Source of the DNA: Dipteris shenzhenensis
Lineage: Eukaryota > Polypodiophyta > Polypodiopsida > Gleicheniales
Strand: one strand, 5' to 3'
Length of the DNA: 64,000 nt
NCBI GenBank assembly: GCA_047967505.1
Contig: CM106538.1
Positions within the stretch are counted from its first letter, which is position 1; each line of letters starts with the position of its first letter. This document shows, in pieces, positions 55,947-64,000 of the stretch. A program made the translations under genes and the position numbers. The notes beneath the pieces are model-generated. The model ran no database searches, was not told the DNA's origin, and saw only the letters and a list, made by a program, of their open reading frames with translations.

Positions 55947-57458
55947 TTGATAAAAGCAAGGGAAGGAGCATTGGAAATCCGTGCAATTGTTGGTATGACC
56001 AGGAATGTAAAAATACAAAAAGGGCCTAGAAAACAGCAGAGACAGCTGAGAAAGAGGACAAAGCTCAAGCATACAAACAAGTGGAGAGAGGGGAAAGAGA
56101 AAGTAAATCATGACCTTTCCATCAAAGCAGCAAACAACATTATAATGGAAGAAGATGTAAGGAAGGGGCTGAAAAAGCTAGCAAATGCGAAGGCTACAGA
56201 CACACAAGGGCTAGTAGCCAATATGCTCGCGTGGGGGGAAGAGAAGACAAAGAAAATTCTCACCAAGCTTATGAATATGTCCCTAGAGGAAGGGTTTTCC
56301 TCAGAATGGCAGCTCAGTAGAATTCAACCGATCCACAAGGGAGGAGACAGCATGATGGCAAAAAACTACCGCACAACCATGGTGAGCAGCCAAATGGCCA
56401 AGCTATATGGCACTACTCTTGAGCAAAATCAGCAAATGGACAGAGACACAAGGGGTCACGGCACCATCCCAGGTAGGTTCAGTCCCAAACACTTGGCAGT
56501 GGACCATTTGATCACCATAATGGCTACAACGGAAGGAGCCAAGCATAAAAAAGAGGCAGTATTTTGTTGCTTTGTAGATTGGAAGAAAGCCTTTGACAAC
56601 AGTTCCACGCAAGAAACTATAGGAAGGACTGGAAAACTTCAAGTCCCTCACGAACTCAGAGAGTTTACATACCCTCTGTATGACAAAGTATTAGCCAAGA
56701 TAGCATAACCACTTGTGGATGGGTCATGCTCCAAAGGGAAAGCTGTCATAAGCAGTAGCATAGGTGTAAAACAAGGTTGTCCCCTCTCTTGTTGCTTTGT
56801 AGATTGGAAGAAAGCCTTTGACAACAGTTCCACGTGAGAAACTATAGGAATGACTGGAAAACTTCAAGTCCCTCGCGAACTCAAAGTGTTTACATACCCT
56901 CTATATGACAAAGTATTAGCCAAGATAGCACAACCACCTGTGGATGGGTCATGCTCCAAAGGGAAAGCTGTCATAAGCAGTAGCATATTAAACAAGGTTG
57001 TCCCCTCTCGCCAACTCTTTTTGTCTTTTTATCGATGATCTGGAAGATTGGATGAGAATACACAGAAAAGAAGGTGTCTAAAATGGCAGGGTATGCCCTA
57101 CTATTGCTTATTTACGCAGATGATGTAGTCTTCTTCGCAAAGAGCAAGCAGAAAATGCAAGCACATTTCAATACAATGGGGGACTACTACAGACACGCAG
57201 GAATGTGAGGCCAACATAGCCAAGACAAAAGTCATGGTGATTGAAATTCGCGATAAACAGATTGATGTCACTTTTGAAGGGGAGCCTTTAGAAAAAATCA
57301 ACTCATATAAATATCTAGGGCTGGAATTTGCCGACAACTACAAGTGGAATACATATGTAGAAAGAAGAATCTTGGAGGGTTTGAATGCTTTGTACACCTT
57401 CCAAAATAAGTGCAAGAAGGCACACCTATGGGGTCGGGAATACACTATGCTTGTATAG
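55947..57458 (+). pseudogene. LINE reverse transcriptase
   Basis: The first frame (55,947-56,708) carries RT fingers and palm up to LYDKVLAKIA and a stop. The duplicated segment repeats CCFVDWKKAFDNSS, then KQGCPLSPTLFG-like sequence (QGCPLS at about 57,000), LLIYADDVVFF, and a last frame 57,234-57,458 with the thumb. The catalytic DD is intact. Not functional because of stops and the duplication. Confidence 0.8.
56564..57013 (+). repeat. 225-bp tandem duplication in LINE RT
   Basis: GTTGCTTTGTAGATTGGAAG occurs at 56,566 and 56,791. The first unit runs to CCCCTCTC at about 56,788 and is followed by the second, which has a small deletion (GCATATTAAAC against GCATAGGTGTAAAAC). Units differ by about ten bases. 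Confidence 0.9.
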
Positions 57459-58320
57459 ACAGTGATCCTTAATGGGTGTCCAGCATGGGCTCCTGGGCTC
57501 TCTAGACTCACTGGAAAAGCATAGAAGCTTGACATAAAAGATTTCTCGCAATGGGGGGTTAAGGCTCAGACACCCTACCTCATCCTACTGGTTGAAATCC
57601 AGTATGATATCTCTCAAAGAAGAGGCATTATGCCAATTCATGGACTACGTCAATGAAGTTGAGAAGATGGATGCCAGCAAGATACCTCACAAGGCATTGG
57701 AAGCTACACAAACCACTGGATGGCACCGAGATGGGATGAAATGGATGGAATTATGGGGTATAACAGTTGTGCTGATATACCGGAGGATGCATGTAAGATT
57801 AGGGAGTTAGTGACACGGAGGATGCTACAAAAATTAAGGCAAGACCCAGGGGCAAAAATGCAGTTCTACAAACAATAAATTAATCCAATGAACAACTATG
57901 GGATGCAAAAATGCCTTGGGGAAGACATATCAATGTTTAAAGGGTATCTAATATGCAAAATGAGAACCAGCTCACATGATCTGGAGGTGGAGAAGGGAAG
58001 GTGGGCAAGACCTAGGGTCCCAAGACAAGAAAGAAAATGTAAATTTTGCCCCACAGGGGAGGCAAAAATGAGCAGCATGTACTCCTAGGATGTCAGGCAT
58101 ATGCACACATCAGAGAAAGATATGAAGACAATAGAGGCATATACCTAGATGAATCCGAGAACATTCCCAAACTCATCCTCTAAAAACACAACATAGTGCA
58201 GTTTCAATCTCACGAGAGTCACTCATAAGATTGAAAACCATAAACTCCATCATGCATAGACATTTCACAACTTCAGAAGGAGATCACCACCTTACATACA
58301 GCCCAGGAGTGGTGGAGGCA

Positions 58321-58455
58321 CAGATTGCTAGCATGCAGTCTGTAATCGAGGAGACATCCAATCGGTGGATGTGGGTATACAGGATCCTGCACAGATTGCT
58401 AGCATGCAGTCTGTAATCGAGGAGACGTCCAATCGGTGGATGTGGCTAAACGGGA
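58321..58455 (+). repeat. 71-bp tandem duplication in ORF1 coiled coil
   Basis: CAGATTGCTAGCATGCAGTC occurs at 58,321 and 58,392. The unit encodes AQIASMQSVIEETSNRWMW in different frames, since 71 is not a multiple of three. Second unit ends about 58,455. Confidence 0.9.
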
Positions 58456-58463
58456 GCCTGCAA

Positions 58464-58780
58464 AGGTAACCGTCATCACTTTAAGGGTCGTAGAGCAAAC
58501 GATTGAGAGGGCCTGGCGAGTAGGGAGAGACCCCAACCGAGAGCAGCCCCTAATCATACGATTCCATGATGCCCAAGCTTTAACTAGCAGCATTACATCG
58601 TAGATCGATCCTACGGGACCACCCGTCAATCTCCATGGATGAGGATTTGACATCTTTGTAGGTTGAGAGGAGGCATACCCTGATGCAGCACTGGGACTTG
58701 GCCCACAAGCAAGAAAAGTGGGCGGTGGTATGAGATGGGTGACTCCTCACAAGGCCTCGTAGAGTACCTACCCCCCCTCC
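58464..58780 (+). pseudogene. LINE ORF1, L1 ORF1p-like C-terminal domain
   Basis: TIERAWRVGRDPNREQPLII, then RFHDAQA, followed by frameshifted remains of the LRRRS, DLT and KW.VVRDG segments. It aligns with 20,852-21,190. ORF1 again ends PPT, TAG, GGR just before ORF2. Confidence 0.6.
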
Positions 58781-59640
58781 CACCTAGGGGGGGCGGGGTC
58801 TATGAGACTCAGGTTACTGAGACCTTGTCCTGCATAGTTTGGAACTGTAATGGTACCTTATGGTCAGAACCAGGGAATTTCTTGGGGCCCTATACAGGCC
58901 GAGACATAGTCTTTTACACAGAGACACATCAGAGTCCAAAGTGCCCAATACCAGTTGTCAGTCGTAAACCTGGGAGACTACTTAGAGGTGAGATGAGGAA
59001 TACAGGTGGGGTACGAGGTTTAGGAGAAGTAGCAGTACTTTACAAGTCATCCCTTTTCAGGGCGATCTTGGTAGAAAGGAGAGACATGAGAGACATTCAT
59101 TCCAGATTTCTCTAGACCCAGATCCGATGTAGTGTGCTGCTTTTCGCCTGAGACTTCCCACTTTGCTCAAGATATTCAAGACGAGACTGAGACATCGCCT
59201 TATGCAGCATTATATCCAAACATTGTGGACTTATCGAGCCGCGGAGAAGTCATTCTTGTTGGGGACTTCAACGCAAGGACAAGGGTGCATCAAGTGCCAC
59301 TCCTTGATTTCAAAGATGATGCTATCTTGCGCCAGACATTAACTTGGATGACACAAGTATGTCACAAGTCTCAGCTGATTGGCAGACCCCGGTCACATCT
59401 TATGAGCATGCAGTGTTGGATTTGGGGAGGATGCATGATCTACAATGGTCCTCCTCAGGTGCTTTCACTTTCACCTGTTTCCCACATGGGGGGGGGATCT
59501 AGTGTAGTCAACAACATCATGGGATCCCCTGCCTTCGCCTCCCGTATCACTGATTTCATTGTTGCACTAGAGCAGACCACACATACCTCTCTACTCCCCG
59601 TCTTGCAGTACCGCACACACCACCAATCACTCATACCACT
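58781..59640 (+). pseudogene. LINE ORF2 endonuclease domain
   Basis: VWNCNGTLWSEPGNF, GRDIVFYTETH (catalytic E kept), RNTGGVRGLGEVAVLY, a stop at 59,115, then VILVGDFNARTRVHQ (GDFN intact), VVNNIMGSPAFASRITDF. The C-terminal SDH is not clearly present. Copies of the endonuclease at 21.2-22.3 kb share the layout. Confidence 0.75.
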
Positions 59641-59689
59641 TTATCATGACATACACTTCAACCGCAATCTTTCACCTAACTACTCTACC

Positions 59690-60640
59690 CAATGACTGGC
59701 ACAGAGAGGCTTTGATACAGCATGGTATGCACGGGTGTCCACATGGTTTGATAGCCACGGTATCCAGATGGATAGGCTCCCCCCCTTTCAGTACAGCATG
59801 GATGCACCACCGGAGCTTCTTCCACATGCTAAGATTAACCGTATCATACAGTTAGACGGGAATCAAAAGTTCCCCACCAAGACCCGGTTCTACCATGACC
59901 ACTTTCTGAGGATATCGGAGCAGGCTATAAGACAGATACGAATCTCGTCCCACCAATTGCAGATTGAGGCGGCCTATTATGAGATCCGAGGACAAAACCA
60001 TTGTCTCTTTTAGGAGGGGCTCAGTTCGGACCACTCACACGACTGATACATTTCCCCGACTAGGTTTGCATTGAGCTCTACCTGATTGAGATGCGGAGAC
60101 ATAGGGATTCCCTTGTGCGGCAAGCCAGAGATCAGTTGATGCCTCAGGACAAGGAGCTAGACCGAGCACAAACACACGTCACTGATTTTTACACATCCAA
60201 GCCAGTGCCAGATGAGGTCGAGGGGGAGGAGCTCGAGGAGACGAGAGCACTATGAATTAGCAGTGAGATCTGTCACAAGGATACGGCTGGACGAGACGCG
60301 GAGACCACACATGACACGTGGGGCGACCAGAGCATGCACGATTGAGGTCCAACCTATCTCAGCCTTCCTCCGAGGGGACCGCTAGAGACAAGGCATTACT
60401 CTCGATGTAGCCCACCAGATACAGAGATCCAGGAGAGTGCGCCCCCTGCCACTGCGGGAGACAGCCCGACAAACACAGATACCTAAGCTCTTTGCATCAC
60501 ATCACAAGGCCATCAGGGAGCCAGGTTATATGGAGCCTGCACATGTACTTGGAGCTCTAGCTCTGAGCAGTACTTGATTGCTCTTTTTCCTACTATTTTG
60601 TACTAGCTTTTTGCATTCTTAGCACTTAATACTCTTGATG
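59690..60640 (+). pseudogene. LINE ORF2 C-terminal domain, copy A
   Basis: GFDTAWYARVSTWFDSHGIQ, MDRLPPFQYSMDAPPE, FPTKTRFYHDHFLRIS, then a shortened version of the zinc region (YYEIRGQNHCLF without the CTLC part) and, in shifted frames, LYLIEMRRHRDSLVRQARDQ. It resembles 16,457-17,270 including the region beyond the zinc motif. Confidence 0.7.
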
Positions 60641-60656
60641 TAGCCCACCGGATACA

Positions 60657-61592
60657 AAGTGGGCCCGTGTGGAGCGGCTACACGTTCTCATGTTATCACG
60701 GATGATTCGTGGTAAGCCATCCGTTTCTCATCAAATCATTCAGGCTGAGTTTGGGTCACCCCCTTTACAGCTAGATGCCGCATTTCACGTCATCACGTAC
60801 CTGTACCGAGTTAGGGAATATGGGGATTACACCTCGGGACGTAGCAGGCTACCATGCATAGCTCTATCCTCTTCTATGGCACTTGCAACAGGAGGGGACC
60901 AGAGGTATTGGTATGCACGTACAGAGAGATGGTTTGAGCGACTGGGGCTTCACATGGACAGACTACCTCCCTTCCAGTACAGCATGGATGCTCCGTTCTC
61001 TCCCCTCCTATCACACGAGGTCAACCAGGTTATTCGTGAGGATCTACTACAGCTACACACATTTCGGACCTGGTTGGGACCGAGTGAACTCCCAGTGTAG
61101 CTTAGCTTCTACAAAGATCACTTCTTACATATCACAGCAAAGGGTTTCATTGACCCACCAGGATACACGCAGATCCACCTACCCCCCTCGCTAAGGGTCT
61201 CTCTTGGGCAGCTACGGGTCTCTTCACACAGACTTCGCATCGAGAGCGACAAAGCAGAGCAACTACCCAGGGAGAGGCGCATATGCACACTGTGTGACAT
61301 GCAGGAGGTTGAGACAGAGGAGCATTTCATCTTCAGGTGTCCTGTTTACTATGAGATCCGAGAGCGTTTCCATTGCCTCTTCAGGGATAGCTATGGGATT
61401 TTGGCCCGTTTCCTCTCCTACCCGGACCAGCGGTGTTTGGCAGGTTTCATTCATGAGGCACTTAGACACCGCAAGAGGATACTCCGAGCACGAAGACAGG
61501 AGCAAACTTCTTCCTCGGCTGATCCCTCTCAGAGCTCTATCACGGAGTTCTTTCAGCTAGATCACATGGACCCCCACGAGACGAGGCCTTGA
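60657..61592 (+). pseudogene. LINE ORF2 C-terminal domain, copy B with zinc motif
   Basis: ERLHVLMLSRMIRGKPSVSH (thumb end), YWYARTERWFERLGLHMDRL, LLQLHTFRTWLGPSELP, a stop, then RRICTLCDMQEVETEEHFIF, RCPVYYEIRERFH (C-x2-C...H-x4-C) and EALRHRKRILRARRQEQ. It ends at a TGA at 61,590-61,592. This is the clearest zinc motif of the family in the window. Confidence 0.82.
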
Positions 61593-61899
61593 CATGACCG
61601 TGACCCGAAGCCTATGACCCGATAGCTCAGATAGAGGGTCGAAACACAGATCACACTTCGGGACATCCCCTCCTTGTTTCGAGTCGGAGCCCGACCGACG
61701 CAAGTCACAATAGCCCTGGTCAGATGCAGAGCTACAACCAGGAGACGTGCCAGGACCGCACCTCTGAGTGGCCGATAGCACTCTATTGCCGAATTCATGC
61801 CTCCATTGCCCCATCCATCCTGATATCTTGCTGCCATTGATGATGATGATGCTGAGATTGATATATAGTCAACCATGGACATGACTATGTTATACTTAG

Positions 61900-62495
61900 G
61901 ACTTAGTACTGCCTGCCTTACTCACTTGACACGAAAAACGTGTCACATATTCATGAATTGTTTTTTCATTTTCGGCCAAAAAAAATCTCGTTTCACGAGA
62001 TCATACGTCTTCTCGACTCCTAGATGTCCTACACATGGGCTAACATGGCATTGTTATCATGGCACTGTTAAATGACTCTCTGCCTGAGATCCTTCTGATT
62101 AGGTACTACTACCTTGCCATTTCTTTTCAGCATACCATCCCTTATGGTATATCTTGTATAAGTTTGGCCTTTTCTGGATGCTAGGCCACCCTATTCCCCG
62201 GGTTTGAGCATATGAGCCTTAGGCCAAAGGCTCTAAACGAACTCATCCACCTTTTGAGTTTCTCTAATCTCGGCCATTAAAGCACTCTCTAATACCGTGA
62301 AACTCATATTATGCATAATGTGTGACAACACATCAGCAACTTTATTATCCTTCTCTCTTCGGTACCGAATCGTCATATTAAACTCCAGCATGAGTTCTGC
62401 TCACCTAGCTTGGCGGTCTCTCAAGTTAGGTTGTTTACAGAAATGTTTCAGAGTATCATGATCAACATCAACATAAAACTATGATCCATACAAAT
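61900..62495 (-). pseudogene. Gypsy RNase H end and integrase N-terminus
   Basis: On the minus strand: DHDTLKHFCKQPNLRDRQAR, ELMLEFNMTIRYRREKDNKV, ADVLSHIMHNM (the end of gypsy RNase H, with DNKVADVLS matching the catalytic NxVADALS motif), then DGMLKRNGKVVVPNQKDLRQ and HDNNAMLAH, the start of the integrase zinc domain. Stops are present. Confidence 0.8.
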
Positions 62496-62499
62496 AATG

Positions 62500-63570
62500 T
62501 CTCCATGTTTTCAAAGCATGGGGAGTATCTCACAGCCTAGTGGCCAAGCCAAGCAAGCGAAGCCAATTGAGACTCCTTCTAAACCAAGTACCACCATTGG
62601 AGTGAAGAAAAGTAGCACCAATGGCAGCCCAAGCTTGGTGAAAATCTTCTTTGACCCCAAAGCAAAAAGAGAAAGCGAAGAAAGAAGGTTTGTGTTTTTG
62701 ATGCCTTTAGCCTCATCAGTGGAAAGATTGTCCATGAAACAAGGATTGTCGGATGGCTGAGATGGTGATCTCAGAATGCGACGTGGAGATCCAAAGCAGA
62801 CCAGATGCAGATTTAGCTAGTAAGATCTTCTCAGAGGTCAGTACCTGTTTTGTTATGCGTATCTGTTGCTAAGCTAGTAAACAGTGCACCTAATAATATC
62901 CTATCAAAGTCCACAGCAATGCGATATACAGCCTTTAACGATACCGATTTGATTAAGATGAAGGGGTAAGTAGCCAATCATGATGTCATTGTGTTGTTTG
63001 ACTTAACGCACAATGTAATTAACTCCAAGCTTGTAAAGAAGCTCAAATTAAAGACTAGCCCATCTGACTATGCATACATAGTCAGGATGGCAGACGGAAG
63101 TTCAACTGAAGTATGGGACCAAAGGGTTACACAGTTGGAACTTCAAATTTAGGACTTGCGGAGAAGCTTGATTTTGAAATGACAAAGCTTGCTCATGCAA
63201 ACATAGCCCTGGGTAAGGCTTGGCATTTTTTTAAGAATCCACATTTACCAGTTCAAGATAAATGCTGTGATGAATCTCTTAGGAGGTGAAAAGGATATAC
63301 CTCAAGGACCGTTGGTTTTCATAATGGAAGTTCTTAAAACTCAAGAAGAGTTTTTGTTTCTTTGTACAGCATTGGTAGAGCCGATTGATGATCCTTTGGC
63401 TAGCACTAATGTTACCCAAGATGGGGAGATGGCCAAGTTGGCTTATCAAATAGCAGCGGAGTTCTCTGACTGCTTATTGATCTTATGGGTTACCTCTAGA
63501 GCGGAACATTCAGCATAAGATTGAATTAATCCCGAGGGCAAAACCTGTAAATAGACCTCCGTCTCATGTG
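62500..63570 (+). pseudogene. Gypsy protease and start of RT
   Basis: On the plus strand: VIVLFDLTHNVINSKLVKKL, the counterpart of gypsy ILFDSGATHNFIS with DSGA changed to DL, near 62,985-63,040. Then MNLLGGEKDIPQGP, LVEPIDDPLAST and EFSDCLLI, and after a shift ERNIQHKIELIP-like sequence, the pre-RT segment, ending near 63,570. It faces the opposite way to the RNase H piece on its left, so these are two fragments. Confidence 0.65.
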
Positions 63571-63709
63571 TCCTGCACAGGAACACCGCCATAGTTTGAC
63601 GTGTAATTCTTCACCCGCTACAAGAATGTCTCATTGCCCTAATCCGCGTCATCCACTCCAACAGACAAGCTCTGTCAACAAATACCAATACCCAGCAATC
63701 CTCAACCGG

Positions 63710-63722
63710 CACTCTAATACCA
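63710..63722 (-). promoter_or_regulatory. Primer-binding site
   Basis: TGGTATTAGAGTG on the minus strand, 2 bp from the putative LTR; Met tRNA type as at 15,341-15,353. Confidence 0.6.
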
Positions 63723-63724
63723 AA

Positions 63725-64000
63725 TGAAACGCTCAAACCCTCTTTCTTGAAAAGCAAGAGTGATGGCACGTTCATAACCTCCCAACCTACCTCTGTATCA
63801 GCATGTTCACAAGATGAAACAAAAAATCGTATGCTAATCCACAAAGCCCCAATTCCCTCGATGGATCTAGTCTACCACATATCATCATTCTAGGGTATCT
63901 CTTAAATGCATCTTTTATCCAAATCTTGGGAGTACATTAAATTCATTTGTCCCTAGGCACATTTACACATTTAATGCATTTAAGACCCATAGCCTTAGAC
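63725..64000 (-). repeat. Probable 5' LTR of a minus-strand LTR element (runs off the window)
   Basis: On the minus strand the LTR would end GAGCGTTTCA, then TT, then the primer site, exactly as in the gag-only element (CTCCTCTTCA, TT, primer site). The LTR start lies beyond 64,000, so it cannot be confirmed here. Confidence 0.5.

Larger units (their letters stand above)
55930..58200 (+). mobile_element. LINE, 5'-truncated, related to 1.1-3.7 kb copy
   Basis: It starts in the pre-RT linker (KAREGALEIRAIVG), and carries MEEDVRKGLKKLANAKATD, IQPIHKGGDSMMAKNYRTTM, CCFVDWKKAFD, LLIYADDVVFFAKS near 57,100-57,135, and NSYKYLGLEFADNYKWNTYV. It ends with the zinc motif CKFCPTGEAK, then QAYAHIRERYEDN near 58,035-58,130. 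Several stops and shifts, plus a 225-bp internal duplication. Confidence 0.85.
58250..61600 (+). mobile_element. L1-like LINE, rearranged copy
   Basis: Coiled-coil end of ORF1 (58,290-58,450), ORF1 C-terminal domain (58,464-58,780), ORF2 endonuclease (58,780-59,640), then no RT but two successive C-terminal domains (59,690-60,640 and 60,657-61,592), the second with a complete zinc motif. Probably two copies merged with a deletion. Confidence 0.8.

Overview
This window looks like nuclear DNA from a land plant with a large, repeat-rich genome. A fern, lycophyte or gymnosperm is my guess from the very long, transposon-filled introns; the sequence alone does not settle it. Nearly everything in it is either transposable-element DNA or one dispersed host gene.

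The host gene is a minus-strand poly(ADP-ribose) glycohydrolase (PARG). I reassembled nine coding exons, from 55,231 down to a TAG stop at 10,650. They join in a continuous reading frame with canonical splice sites, except for one GC-AG intron. About 1.28 kb of coding sequence is spread over about 44.6 kb. Short introns (89, 120, 129 and 200 bp) alternate with giant ones (about 4.4, 9.5, 14.1 and 14.8 kb) packed with mobile elements. The N-terminal exons lie upstream, probably beyond 64,000.

Left of the gene (1-10,540) there is a 5'-truncated LINE (1,131-3,660), a LINE ORF1 fragment, a Copia 5' half (4,033-6,620) with a peculiar GTAC-rich leader, a zinc-finger LINE tail (about 6,620-7,440), and a complete coding-free LTR element (8,489-10,535, TSD GAGAG) ending 110 bp beyond the PARG stop.

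The 14.8-kb intron (10,970-25,813) holds a minus-strand LINE interrupted by a gag-only LTR element (12,872-15,703, TSD GATAG), an opposed LINE, low-complexity sequence, an LTR-element 3' half and a LINE whose ORF1 resembles the C-terminal domain of vertebrate-type L1 ORF1p. The 14.1-kb intron (26,384-40,437) holds gag-like and Ty3/gypsy integrase remnants, a LINE remnant and a chromodomain gypsy element (33,247-40,011). The RT of that gypsy element is split by a 1,043-bp DNA transposon with 8-bp target duplications. The 4.4-kb and 9.5-kb introns hold Copia and gypsy remnants and a composite Copia element (47,940-53,981) with an inverted 5' block. Upstream of the known exons (55,232-64,000) there are a 247-bp tandem duplication, two LINEs, gypsy fragments and the edge of another LTR element.

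All elements carry stops, frameshifts or deletions, so none looks autonomous. Local tandem duplications of about 70-435 bp recur across the window. I saw no rRNA or tRNA gene and no CRISPR array.
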